NCBI RefSeq assembly: GCF_013283855.1
Contig: NZ_CP054056.1
Coordinates: forward strand, 682,001 to 746,000
Direction: 5' to 3'
Origin: Aquiluna borgnonia
GTDB lineage: Bacteria > Actinomycetota > Actinomycetes > Actinomycetales > Microbacteriaceae
DNA length: 64,000 nucleotides
In this document: positions 40,055 through 48,217 of the stretch, piece by piece
How positions within the stretch are numbered: position 1 is the first letter of the stretch
Layout of the letters: every line of letters starts with the position of its first letter
The notes under the pieces: model-generated
The model's input: the letters and a program-made list of their open reading frames with translations, nothing else
What the model was told of the DNA's origin: nothing
The model's database searches: none
Program-made: the position numbers and the translations under genes

Positions 40055-40136
40055 TACCGAGAGTGGGACTCGAACCCACACGCCCAGGGGACATCGCATT
40101 TTGAGTGCGACGCGTCTACCATTCCGCCATCCCGGC
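40055..40136 (-). tRNA. tRNA-Leu (anticodon CAA)
   Basis: Read on the minus strand, GCCGGGA pairs with TCTCGGT to form the acceptor stem (two G-U pairs) with discriminator A. The anticodon stem TCGCA/TGCGA encloses loop CTCAAAA, giving anticodon CAA, which reads UUG codons. A long variable arm with a CCC/GGG stem and a GTGGG-TTCGAGT-CCCAC T-arm confirm a class II leucine tRNA. CCA is not encoded. It lies between the pyk terminator and the pdtaR promoter and is transcribed opposite to both. Confidence 0.95.
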
Positions 40137-40146
40137 AAGCCCTCAA

Positions 40147-40152
40147 ATTCTA
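40147..40152 (-). promoter_or_regulatory. Probable -10 box of the tRNA-Leu gene
   Basis: On the minus strand TAGAAT lies 11 bases before the tRNA 5' end, so transcription would start four or so bases upstream of the mature tRNA. The -35 region falls across the 16-base palindrome at 40154-40169 and does not match consensus. Confidence 0.45.
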
Positions 40153-40153
40153 G

Positions 40154-40169
40154 TGCAGTTTCAACTGCA
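40154..40169. promoter_or_regulatory. Palindrome between tRNA-Leu and pdtaR promoters, possible operator
   Basis: TGCAGTT-TC-AACTGCA is a perfect inverted repeat of two 7-base arms. It lies between the outward-facing -10 boxes of tRNA-Leu (minus) and pdtaR (plus), covering both -35 regions, where a dimeric regulator could affect both genes. No U-run follows, so it is not an intrinsic terminator. The binding protein is unknown. Confidence 0.4.
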
Positions 40170-40174
40170 GGTTA

Positions 40175-40180
40175 TAAAGT
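40175..40180 (+). promoter_or_regulatory. -10 box of leaderless pdtaR
   Basis: TAAAGT lies exactly at -12 to -7 from the pdtaR ATG. The gene is isolated between a divergent tRNA and a convergent gene, so it needs its own promoter here, and there is no Shine-Dalgarno sequence. Both facts support leaderless transcription. Confidence 0.6.
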
Positions 40181-40186
40181 TGTCCA

Positions 40187-40768
40187 ATGGCAGAAGCGCT
40201 CAAGGTTGTAGTAGTCGAAGACGAAGGTCTAATTCGCATGGACGTGGTCGCCACGCTCCAAGAGGCCGGTTACCAGGTAATCGGTGAGGGCGCAGACGGT
40301 GAAGAGGCTATCCGCTTGGCGACCGAGCTGGAGCCCGACCTAATTGTGATGGACATCAAGATGCCCAAACTCGATGGCATCTCCGCCGCTGAGAAGATAG
40401 CGGAGCTTAAGATTCCAGTCGTGCTACTGACCGCCTTTTCCCAATCGGAGCTAGTGACCAGGGCAGCGGAGGCCGGAGCCATGGCCTATGTCACCAAACC
40501 CTTCAAGCCAACCGATCTCTTGCCAGCCATACAAATTGCCCTTTCGCGGCATGAGGAGCTGGTTTCTCTTGAAACTGAAATTGCAGATCTTCAGGACCGC
40601 TTAGAAACCAGAAAGCTTATGGATCGGGCCAAGGGCCTGCTGCAGTCAAAGATGCAGCTCACCGAACCTGATGCCTTCCGCTGGATACAGAAAGCCTCGA
40701 TGGACCGCAGGCTAACGATGGCTCAGGTGGCAAAAACTGTCATTGAGCAACTGGGGGAGAAGCAGTAG
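40187..40768 (+). CDS. pdtaR: Response regulator with ANTAR RNA-binding domain (PdtaR-like)
   Basis: A two-component regulator that probably acts on RNA by antitermination. The 193-residue protein has an N-terminal receiver domain (residues 5-118) with acidic pocket E11-D12, phosphoacceptor Asp56 in VMDIKMP, and the conserved Lys in YVTKPF; a short coiled-coil linker; and a C-terminal ANTAR domain (about residues 133-190) containing LMDRAKGLLQ and a late Met-Ala-Val pattern. In Mycobacterium tuberculosis the counterpart PdtaR (Rv1626) lies close to polA too. No histidine kinase (PdtaS) is in the window. Only six bases separate its stop from the converging thioesterase gene. Confidence 0.92.
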   Translation: MAEALKVVVVEDEGLIRMDVVATLQEAGYQVIGEGADGEEAIRLATELEPDLIVMDIKMPKLDGISAAEKIAELKIPVVLLTAFSQSELVTRAAEAGAMAYVTKPFKPTDLLPAIQIALSRHEELVSLETEIADLQDRLETRKLMDRAKGLLQSKMQLTEPDAFRWIQKASMDRRLTMAQVAKTVIEQLGEKQ

Positions 40769-40774
40769 CCTTCC

Positions 40775-41200
40775 CTACTTTGCCCTGAGATAGTTAGTGA
40801 TCCTCACAGTGGAGAGCAACCTGCCCGACTCGTCAGTCATTTTTATCTCGTGGGTGGTCAAAGTCTTTCCTAGCTTGACCGCGGTACATGTGCCAGTGAC
40901 CACTCCCTCGGAGATTGACGCGTGGTGAGAGGCGTTTAGTTCAATCCCCACGGCATAGCCCCAGGGGTGGGCATGGACATTAGCGGCAAAACTCCCCAGT
41001 GATTCCGCCAGGACAACATGCGCTCCGCCGTGCAGAATCCCAATCGGTTGAGTGTTTCCCGCCACCGGCATGGTCGCTACGGCGCGTTCCGCGCTTAGCT
41101 CAACTAGCTTTATGCCCATCGAATCCGCGAGAGCACCCAGCCCACGCTGTTTCATTAGCTCGAGTGCGGTATCCGATGCGTTGATGCTGTTTTCGGTCAC
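40775..41200 (-). CDS. Hotdog-fold acyl-CoA thioesterase (PaaI/YdiI-like)
   Basis: A 141-residue hotdog-fold protein, likely hydrolysing acyl- or aromatic acyl-CoA esters. Seen: PIGILHGGAHVVLAES, the HGG motif with the family acidic residue a few positions on, typical of PaaI/menaquinone-type thioesterases, and GIELNASHHAS. The start chosen is GTG at 41200, giving MTENSINAS, since AAAGGA stands eight bases upstream; extending to 41236 would run into the polA start. The substrate cannot be told from sequence; a DHNA-CoA role in menaquinone synthesis is one possibility. Thioesterase genes beside polA are common in actinobacteria. Confidence 0.85.
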   Translation of the reverse strand: MTENSINASDTALELMKQRGLGALADSMGIKLVELSAERAVATMPVAGNTQPIGILHGGAHVVLAESLGSFAANVHAHPWGYAVGIELNASHHASISEGVVTGTCTAVKLGKTLTTHEIKMTDESGRLLSTVRITNYLRAK

Positions 41201-41221
41201 GAGTGGAATCCTTTTGCGAAG

Positions 41222-41228
41222 TAGGCTA
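41222..41228. promoter_or_regulatory. Overlapping divergent -10 boxes for polA and the thioesterase gene
   Basis: TAGGCTA reads as TAGGCT on the plus strand (41222-41227, -13 to -8 from the polA ATG) and TAGCCT on the minus strand (41228 to 41223). Both fit TANNNT. Plus-strand use gives an almost leaderless polA mRNA; minus-strand use starts near 41216 and keeps the AAAGGA site for the thioesterase. No -35 boxes are obvious. Confidence 0.4.
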
Positions 41229-41234
41229 GCGGGC

Positions 41235-43922
41235 ATGAGCTCTGGTGAAAAGCCTACCCTTCTGCTAATTGACGGGCACTCCCTGGCATTTCGTGCCTTC
41301 TACGCACTGAGCCCAGACAACTTCAAAAACTCGGCCGGGCAACACACCAATGCCGTCCACGGTTTTATCTCCATGATGCTCAACATATTGGAGCTCGAGA
41401 AACCCACTCACCTCTGCGTCGCGTTTGATGTCTCCAGGGAAAGCTTCAGAACTAAGGAGCTCCCGGAATACAAAGGAACTCGGGGAGAGACTCCGGAGGA
41501 GTTCATCGGCCAGACCGAGCTCTTGGTTGAGGCACTAACTGCCATGAACATCGTCAGTGTCTCAAGAGAGAACTACGAGGCCGATGATCTGATCGCCTCC
41601 CTCTCTGTTGCCGGGGAAAAGGCAGGTATGGAAGTTTTGGTAGTCTCCGGAGATCGGGACACCTTTCAGTTAATCACTGAGAAAGTCACGATTCTTTACC
41701 CGGTCAAGGGAGTGCTAAACCTGGCGCGTATGGACGACGCCGCGGTCCTTGAGAAGTACGGAGTTCACGCCAGGCAATACCCCGAACTTGCCGCCCTTGT
41801 GGGGGAGACCTCCGACAACCTAAAAGGTATTCCAGGGGTTGGTCCTAAAACCGCAGCCAAATGGATCCAAGAATTTGGATCACTTGAGGCGATTTTGCAA
41901 AATGCCGAGCAGATTCCAGGCAAGGTTGGGAATTCGCTCCGCGAAAATGCTGAACTCGCTGTTCGCAACCGACGGCTCAACCACCTGCTCAGGGATCTTG
42001 AATTTGATTTCACGCTCGAGGATTTGGAGCTAGGTCCTGTCAATGAGGACGCGGTTAGTGAAAGCTTCGCCAAGCTAAGTTTCCGGACGCTGCTCACCAG
42101 AGTGCTCAAGCTCAGGGGCACCAATGGATCGCAGCACAAAGTTATTTCCGCCAAGGTCATGCACGAGGAATCTGACCACACTTCTGTAATTGATGCCCCC
42201 GCTGCCGCAACCAGCGCTGTTATCGCAGACCTACCGACGGAGCCGATTCCATCTGAGCTGGCCGACTTGGTAAGCATCGAGCGACTCATCGGCTCAGGCG
42301 ATTGCTGTGTTCACGTTGAAATCGCGGATTCAAAAGTTGTCGGCCTCGGGGCTGCAACGCTCTCCAAGCGTCTGCAGTGGAATGGGGAGGGGAACCCTGA
42401 TCCACTTCTTGAGACCGGCGGATTTGGAACTTGGGACTACAAAATGCTCTCGAGAAACCTTGCTGGGATTGGAATTTCTTTGGGTCCAATCACAAATGAC
42501 CCGCTGCTTAGCTGCTACCTGATAGATCCCCTTTCCAAAGACCTAAACCCAGACGCTCAAATTCGACAGCACGCCGGCATAGACATCGTGCGTCAGGATC
42601 CGAACGAACTGCTTTCCCAGAGCGATCCCTCCCTAGACGCCTGGATTTACTCCGTGCTGGTTGCTGTCACCTGCCCTCAGCTCGAGGCTGAGGGATCTCT
42701 GGCGGTTTACCGAGATATCGAACTTCCCGCCTCGGCAGTTCTGGCGAAAATGGAGCAGCTGGGCATTGCGGTTGACAGGGATTACCTGGAAACCCAGTTT
42801 CAAGAGCTGGACGCAGAGGTGGCGAAGGTGGCTCAGGAGGCCTACGCCATCATTGGCCACGAGGTGAATCTGGCCAGCCCCAAGCAGTTGCAGACGGTTT
42901 TATTTGAAGAACTGGGAATGGTTGGTACCAGAAGCGTAAAAACGGGTTTTTCCACCAATGCCGAGGCGCTGGCCACTCTTTATGAGCAGACCGAGCATCC
43001 GTTTTTAGAGCGACTGCTGGCGCACCGTGACGCGACTAAGTTGCGCCAGATGGCGGAGACTCTGATCAAATCAATTGAGAAAGATGGTCGAATCCACACC
43101 AGCTACTCTCAGGTAGGCACCTCCACGGGCCGACTCAGCAGTGAAAACCCGAACCTGCAAAACATCCCCATCCGCTCAGCAAGAGGTCAAAAACTTCGCG
43201 GTGCGTTCATTGCAGGAGCAGGCTTCGAGACCCTGCTTACGGCGGACTACTCACAAATCGAACTGCGCATCATGGCACACATGTCTCAGGATGCTGGATT
43301 GATTGAGGCTTTCAACGCGGGGGAGGACCTGCATAACTTTGTAGGGTCAAGGCTTTACGACGTCGCTCCCGATCAGGTAACACCGGATATGAGGGCCAAA
43401 GTCAAGGCCATGAGCTATGGTCTCGCTTACGGGCTCAGCGACTTTGGCTTAGCCCGTCAACTGCGCATCGATAAACGTGAGGCCAAGCAGCTCATGGAAG
43501 ACTACTTCTCGCGCTTTGGTGGCATCAAAACCTATCTAGACCAGGTGGTCCAGCGAGCCAAGACCCTCGGCTACACCACAACTATTTACGGCCGTCGCAG
43601 ACCATTTCCGGACCTAAACTCCAAGATTTTCCAGCTCCGGGAAAACGCCAGGCGAGCGGCCCTAAACGCGCCGATGCAAGGCACCGCTGCTGACATCATG
43701 AAAATCGCCATGGTGAACGTTGCCAAGGCGATGGATCAGGCAGGACTTAGGTCCCAGCTGCTCCTGCAGGTACACGACGAACTCGTGTTTGCGGTCTACC
43801 CCGGGGAGCTTGAAACCCTAAAGCAGTTGGCAGTGACGCAGCTTGGCCAGGTTGTGAAGCTATCGGTTCCCCTTGATGTCCACATTGGAGTCGGGGCCAA
43901 CTGGGAGCTAGCAGGCCACTAG
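41235..43922 (+). CDS. polA: DNA polymerase I
   Basis: Fills repair gaps and removes RNA primers. The frame is open for 61 codons upstream, but that stretch is antisense to the thioesterase gene; ATG 41235 gives the normal MSSGEKPTLLLIDGHSLAFRAFY start. The 895-residue protein has a 5' nuclease domain (about 1-300), a 3'-5' exonuclease-like domain with its DxE site degenerate (VHVEIADSK), and the polymerase domain with motif A DYSQIELR, motif B KAMSYGLAYG and motif C VHDELV. Tyr728 replaces the Phe of E. coli Pol I, a form known from mycobacteria to accept dideoxynucleotides. Proofreading is probably lost. Confidence 0.96.
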   Translation: MSSGEKPTLLLIDGHSLAFRAFYALSPDNFKNSAGQHTNAVHGFISMMLNILELEKPTHLCVAFDVSRESFRTKELPEYKGTRGETPEEFIGQTELLVEALTAMNIVSVSRENYEADDLIASLSVAGEKAGMEVLVVSGDRDTFQLITEKVTILYPVKGVLNLARMDDAAVLEKYGVHARQYPELAALVGETSDNLKGIPGVGPKTAAKWIQEFGSLEAILQNAEQIPGKVGNSLRENAELAVRNRRLNHLLRDLEFDFTLEDLELGPVNEDAVSESFAKLSFRTLLTRVLKLRGTNGSQHKVISAKVMHEESDHTSVIDAPAAATSAVIADLPTEPIPSELADLVSIERLIGSGDCCVHVEIADSKVVGLGAATLSKRLQWNGEGNPDPLLETGGFGTWDYKMLSRNLAGIGISLGPITNDPLLSCYLIDPLSKDLNPDAQIRQHAGIDIVRQDPNELLSQSDPSLDAWIYSVLVAVTCPQLEAEGSLAVYRDIELPASAVLAKMEQLGIAVDRDYLETQFQELDAEVAKVAQEAYAIIGHEVNLASPKQLQTVLFEELGMVGTRSVKTGFSTNAEALATLYEQTEHPFLERLLAHRDATKLRQMAETLIKSIEKDGRIHTSYSQVGTSTGRLSSENPNLQNIPIRSARGQKLRGAFIAGAGFETLLTADYSQIELRIMAHMSQDAGLIEAFNAGEDLHNFVGSRLYDVAPDQVTPDMRAKVKAMSYGLAYGLSDFGLARQLRIDKREAKQLMEDYFSRFGGIKTYLDQVVQRAKTLGYTTTIYGRRRPFPDLNSKIFQLRENARRAALNAPMQGTAADIMKIAMVNVAKAMDQAGLRSQLLLQVHDELVFAVYPGELETLKQLAVTQLGQVVKLSVPLDVHIGVGANWELAGH

Positions 43923-44045
43923 AAATACCTGTAAGCTTGCGCGGGTGCCTTCTGGCATCAAATCCCTGTCCGATTGCTGGGCAAACCTGCGCTGAAACAA
44001 TGGTTTTGCACGGCCCGAGAAAACAAAAGTGGAGTACCCACGTTC

Positions 44046-45500
44046 ATGGCAACTAAGAAGACCGCAACAAAGCAAATCGCAGTAAACGACATTGGCTCAG
44101 CAGAAGACTTCCTAAAAGCGGTCGAAGCAACTCTAAAGTTTTTCAACGACGGAGACCTGATCTCCGGAACCATCGTGAAGATTGACCGCGATGAGGTTCT
44201 AGTAGACGTTGGCTACAAAACCGAAGGTGTTATCCCGGTTCGCGAACTTTCCATCCGTCAGGATGCAGATCCAAACGACATCGTCAAGGTTGGCGATGCA
44301 ATCGAGGCCCTTGTTCTTCAGAAGGAAGACAAAGAAGGCCGCCTAATCCTTTCCAAGAAGCGTGCCCAGTACGAGCGCGCCTGGGGCGACGTTGAGAAGA
44401 TCAAGGAAGCCGATGGCGTGGTCAAGGGAACCGTTATTGAGGTTGTCAAGGGCGGTGTCATCGTGGACATCGGTCTGCGTGGCTTCCTACCTGCCTCACT
44501 AATCGAGCTCCGCCGCGTTCGCGACCTGGGCCCATACCTGGGCACCGAAGTTGAGGCTAAGATCCTTGAGCTCGACAAGAACCGCAACAACGTTGTTCTC
44601 TCTCGCCGCGCTCTTCTAGAGCAGAGCCAGACCGCAAACCGCACCACCTTCTTGAACGACTTGGTCAAGGGACAGGTTCGCACCGGTGTGGTTTCCTCCA
44701 TCGTGAACTTCGGTGCCTTCATTGACCTCGGTGGCGTTGACGGCCTAGTCCACGTTTCAGAGTTGAGCTGGAAGCACATCGAGCACGCCAGCGAGGTTGT
44801 CGAGGTTGGCCAAGAGGTAACCGTTGAGGTTCTCGAGGTAGACAACGACCGTGAGCGCGTCTCACTGTCCCTCAAGGCAACTCAGGAAGACCCATGGCAG
44901 CTGTTCGCTCGCACCCACGCGATCGGCCAGTACATCCCAGGCAAGGTCACCAAGATCGTTCCATTCGGTGCATTCGTTCGCGTAGCGGACGGCATCGAGG
45001 GCTTGGTCCACATCTCCGAGCTCTCCTCGAAGCACGTGGAGCACGCTGACCAGGTTGTAGCGGTGAACCAGGACGTCTTCGTCAAGCTCATCGACATCGA
45101 CCTCGAGCGTCGTCGCATTTCGCTCTCGCTAAAGCAGGCCTTGGACGAGGTTGACCCAGAAGGCAACGATTTCAACCCAGTCCTCTACGGCATGAGCGCC
45201 GACTACGACGAGAACGGCAACTACCGCTACCCAGAGGGCTTCGACCCAGCCACCAACGAGTGGAAGGCAGGCTTCGAGGAAGCCCGCGCCAAGTGGGAGG
45301 CTGAGTACGCCGAGGCTCACGTTCGCTGGGAGACCCACAAGTCCCAGGTCAAAGCAACTCGCGAGCAGTTGGCAACCTTGCCGGACAACGCTCCAGCCCA
45401 GGAGCCAACTGCTTCTGCTGGTGCAGCTTCAAGCGAGGGAACCTTGGCTTCGGACGAGTCGCTTGCCGCTCTTCGCGACAAGCTAGCTGGCGACAAGTAA
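44046..45500 (+). CDS. rpsA: 30S ribosomal protein S1
   Basis: Binds mRNA on the 30S subunit. The start at ATG 44046 (MATKKTATKQIAVNDIGSAEDF) agrees with the family; 24 upstream in-frame codons are not S1-like. The 484-residue protein has four S1 OB-fold repeats at about residues 35-105, 120-190, 208-278 and 295-365, the last two with near-identical GFGAF and GLVHxSELS segments, then an acidic, Ala/Glu-rich tail. Third positions are markedly richer in C than in neighbours, as expected for high expression. A GGAG lies 12 bases upstream. The 123-base gap after polA probably holds its promoter, but I cannot place it. Confidence 0.96.
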   Translation: MATKKTATKQIAVNDIGSAEDFLKAVEATLKFFNDGDLISGTIVKIDRDEVLVDVGYKTEGVIPVRELSIRQDADPNDIVKVGDAIEALVLQKEDKEGRLILSKKRAQYERAWGDVEKIKEADGVVKGTVIEVVKGGVIVDIGLRGFLPASLIELRRVRDLGPYLGTEVEAKILELDKNRNNVVLSRRALLEQSQTANRTTFLNDLVKGQVRTGVVSSIVNFGAFIDLGGVDGLVHVSELSWKHIEHASEVVEVGQEVTVEVLEVDNDRERVSLSLKATQEDPWQLFARTHAIGQYIPGKVTKIVPFGAFVRVADGIEGLVHISELSSKHVEHADQVVAVNQDVFVKLIDIDLERRRISLSLKQALDEVDPEGNDFNPVLYGMSADYDENGNYRYPEGFDPATNEWKAGFEEARAKWEAEYAEAHVRWETHKSQVKATREQLATLPDNAPAQEPTASAGAASSEGTLASDESLAALRDKLAGDK

Positions 45501-45512
45501 GTTCAAAACCTG

Positions 45513-45542
45513 AAACGGGGGTGCGAGAGCACCCCCGTTTTT
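45513..45542 (+). terminator. Intrinsic terminator of rpsA
   Basis: A 12-base-pair stem (AAACGGGGGTGC with GCACCCCCGTTT) closed by a GAGA tetraloop is followed by a run of five T. It starts 12 bases after the rpsA stop. The T-run ends five bases before the -10 box proposed for coaE. Confidence 0.92.
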
Positions 45543-45546
45543 CGTT

Positions 45547-45552
45547 TATCCT
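45547..45552 (+). promoter_or_regulatory. -10 box of leaderless coaE
   Basis: TATCCT lies at -12 to -7 from the coaE GTG, directly after the rpsA terminator. Because the terminator cuts off upstream transcription, coaE needs its own promoter, and no ribosome-binding site precedes the GTG. The -35 position would fall inside the terminator hairpin. Confidence 0.6.
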
Positions 45553-45558
45553 TAGCCC

Positions 45559-46137
45559 GTGCTAATAGCTCTCACCGGTGGTATCGGATCAGGTAAGTCA
45601 ACCGTGGCCCGGCGCTGGGTGGAGCTCGGTGCCACCGAGATTGACGCGGACGTTTTGGCGAGGGATGTAGTCGCTCCAGGAACAAAAGGCTTGGCACTGG
45701 TGGTTGAGGCGTTTGGGTCTAAAATCCTGAGCCCTGATGGATCTCTAAATCGAGCCGCGCTAGCCGAAATTGCCTTCTCATCTGAGGGCAATCGAAAGAA
45801 ATTGGAGAGTATTTTGCACCCGCTCATCCAAGAGGCCGCCCAGAAAATCATCTCAACCCAGTCAGGACCTGTGGTCTACACCATTCCACTTTTTGTTGAA
45901 TCAAATTCTCCACTCAAGTTTGATGCGGTTGTGACTATCAGCTGTCCCGAGCAGGTTCGAATTGATCGCCTGGTTCGAGACCGGGGAATGGCCTGGGAGC
46001 AGGCGCTGGCGAGGGTGAAGGCTCAGGCAACGGATGCTCAGCGTGAAGCTGTTTCGGATCACGTTATTGACTCAAACTGTGACCTCAACGAACTGATCAG
46101 TCGGGCCGATCGCGTGTTCGCAGAACTGGTTGCCTGA
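45559..46137 (+). CDS. coaE: Dephospho-CoA kinase
   Basis: Adds the 3'-phosphate in the last step of coenzyme A synthesis. The 192-residue protein begins [17 protein letters not shown] (P-loop at residues 7-14), has a [13 protein letters not shown] substrate-binding stretch, the HPLI motif and a lid with RDRGM. GTG start 17 bases after the rpsA terminator. coaE follows rpsA in many actinobacteria. The 3' end is four bases before the uvrB ATG. No C-terminal UPF0157 domain, which mycobacterial CoaE carries, is present. Confidence 0.95.
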   Translation: MLIALTGGIGSGKSTVARRWVELGATEIDADVLARDVVAPGTKGLALVVEAFGSKILSPDGSLNRAALAEIAFSSEGNRKKLESILHPLIQEAAQKIISTQSGPVVYTIPLFVESNSPLKFDAVVTISCPEQVRIDRLVRDRGMAWEQALARVKAQATDAQREAVSDHVIDSNCDLNELISRADRVFAELVA

Positions 46138-46141
46138 ACGC

Positions 46142-48208
46142 ATGGATCCTCAGGCGAAACCTTTCAGAGTAGTAAGCCCATATCAACCCTCGGGTGATCA
46201 GCCAAAGGCAATAAAGGAACTCGCCGAGCGCATTCGGGCGGGCGAGCGAGACGTTGTTCTACTTGGGGCCACCGGTACTGGTAAATCAGCAACTACCGCT
46301 TGGCTAATAGAAGAACTCCAGCGACCAACCTTGGTTATTGCCCACAACAAAACCTTGGCGGCCCAGTTGGCCAGCGAACTGCGAGAGATGTTTCCGGAAA
46401 ACGCAGTTGAGTATTTCGTGAGCTACTACGACTACTACCAGCCAGAGGCTTACGTCCCTCAAACCGACACCTTCATTGAGAAGGACTCGACCATCAACGA
46501 GGAGGTTGAGCGACTTCGCTACTCGGCAACCATGTCCCTGCTATCAAGACGAGACGTGATTGTGGTGGCGACCGTGTCCTGCATCTACGGCCTGGGGGCT
46601 CCAAAGGAGTACTTAGCGCAGTCCCTTCCACTTCAAGTTGGTCAGCGCATCGACCGGGATGAGTTGATTAGGGCGCTGGTTCAAATCCAGTACCAGCGAA
46701 ATGACATTGAATTCACCCGAGGAAATTTCAGGGTAAAGGGCGACACGGTTGAAGTGATTGCCGTCTACGACGAGGAAGCCACTCGCATCGAATTCTTTGG
46801 GGATGAGATTGAAAAGATCTACCGAATCCATCCGCTGACCGGGGAAATCTTGATGGAGCGCGATTCGGTGGCCATCTACCCAGCCTCTTACTATGTCGCT
46901 CCCGCCGAGCGGATGGGGCAAGCCATTGAGGCAATCGAAGAGGAGCTCGAGGTTCGCTACCGAGAGTTTGAGCAGCAGGGCAAACTTCTAGAGGCTCAGC
47001 GCATCAAGATGCGAACAACTTTTGACCTCGAGATGATCAGGGAGCTCGGCTTTTGCTCCGGCATTGAAAACTACTCGCGACACATCGATGTCAGGGCCGT
47101 TGGAGAGCCGCCAGCCTGCCTGCTGGACTATTTCCCCGAGGACTTTCTCACCGTGGTGGATGAGTCTCACGTAACAATCCCGCAGATTGGGGCCATGTTC
47201 AACGGCGATTCTTCAAGAAAGCGCACCCTCGTTGAGCATGGCTTTCGTCTACCCTCAGCTTTGGATAACAGACCACTGCGATTCGAAGAGTTTTTAGAGC
47301 GGACCGGTCAAACCCTTTACCTCTCAGCGACACCAAGCAAGTATGAACTTGAGAAATCCGACGGAGTGGTGGAGCAGATCATTCGACCCACCGGTCTGGT
47401 CGATCCCCAAATCGTTGTGAAGCCAGCCAAGGGCCAGATTGATGACCTGCTGGAGGAGATCAAACTCCGCACCGAAAAAGACGAGCGAGTGCTCGTGACA
47501 ACCCTAACCAAGCGTCTGGCTGAGGAGGTGACGGATTACTTCACCGAGATGGGAGTTCGGGTCAGGTATTTACACTCTGACGTTGACACGCTGCGAAGGG
47601 TCGAGCTGCTGCGTGAGCTGCGTCAGGGAATCTTCGACGTCCTAGTCGGCATCAATCTGCTTCGAGAGGGACTAGACCTACCTGAGGTATCGCTGGTTGC
47701 AATTTTAGATGCCGATAAAGAGGGCTTCCTGCGATCCACCACATCACTCATCCAAACCATTGGCCGCGCGGCAAGAAACGTGAACGGCGAAGTTCATATG
47801 TATGCCGACAAGATAACCGCTTCAATGGCTCGGGCCATCGACGAGACGAACCGCAGGCGCGAAAAACAGGTTGCCTACAACACTGCTAACGGCATTGATC
47901 CGCAGCCGCTTCGCAAAAAGATTGCTGACATCACCGACCAGCTGATGCGCGAGGAATTAGACACGGAAACCCTGCTCGAGGAGCTCAAAAAGGAGCCAAA
48001 ACGCAAAGTTGGCAGCGTCCCGATGCGCGGTCGGACCAACATTGGATCCATGGGATCAAAGGCCCTTCTCGACACCATCCTGGAGCTTGATGTTCAGATG
48101 AAGGCTGCTGCTGGTGCTCTCCAATTTGAACTTGCGGCCAGAATTCGCGACGAGATTTCAGAGTTGAAAAAAGAGCTGCGTCAAATTGAAGCAGCCGGTC
48201 ACGCATAG
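46142..48208 (+). CDS. uvrB: Excinuclease ABC subunit B
   Basis: Damage-verifying helicase-like subunit of nucleotide excision repair. The 688-residue protein (ATG at 46142; a TTG four codons upstream overlaps coaE and is less likely) has the Walker A GATGTGKS (Lys48), the aromatic beta-hairpin region [12 protein letters not shown] that inserts between DNA strands, DESHVTIPQ (motif II), TLTKRLAEE and QTIGRAARN (motif VI), and a C-terminal UVR domain (about residues 640-680) that binds UvrC. It is followed by uvrA and uvrC in one run. Confidence 0.97.
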   Translation: MDPQAKPFRVVSPYQPSGDQPKAIKELAERIRAGERDVVLLGATGTGKSATTAWLIEELQRPTLVIAHNKTLAAQLASELREMFPENAVEYFVSYYDYYQPEAYVPQTDTFIEKDSTINEEVERLRYSATMSLLSRRDVIVVATVSCIYGLGAPKEYLAQSLPLQVGQRIDRDELIRALVQIQYQRNDIEFTRGNFRVKGDTVEVIAVYDEEATRIEFFGDEIEKIYRIHPLTGEILMERDSVAIYPASYYVAPAERMGQAIEAIEEELEVRYREFEQQGKLLEAQRIKMRTTFDLEMIRELGFCSGIENYSRHIDVRAVGEPPACLLDYFPEDFLTVVDESHVTIPQIGAMFNGDSSRKRTLVEHGFRLPSALDNRPLRFEEFLERTGQTLYLSATPSKYELEKSDGVVEQIIRPTGLVDPQIVVKPAKGQIDDLLEEIKLRTEKDERVLVTTLTKRLAEEVTDYFTEMGVRVRYLHSDVDTLRRVELLRELRQGIFDVLVGINLLREGLDLPEVSLVAILDADKEGFLRSTTSLIQTIGRAARNVNGEVHMYADKITASMARAIDETNRRREKQVAYNTANGIDPQPLRKKIADITDQLMREELDTETLLEELKKEPKRKVGSVPMRGRTNIGSMGSKALLDTILELDVQMKAAAGALQFELAARIRDEISELKKELRQIEAAGHA

Positions 48209-48217
48209 GATTCTCAA

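Noticed and set aside
41052-41234. Upstream extension of polA by 61 codons
   Set aside because: It is antisense to the thioesterase gene and has no Pol I similarity; ATG 41235 gives the normal start.
48206-48211. TAGGAT before uvrA as a leaderless -10 box
   Set aside because: AGGA is equally well explained as a Shine-Dalgarno sequence and uvrA follows uvrB closely, so no separate promoter is required; the same applies to trpB and lgt.
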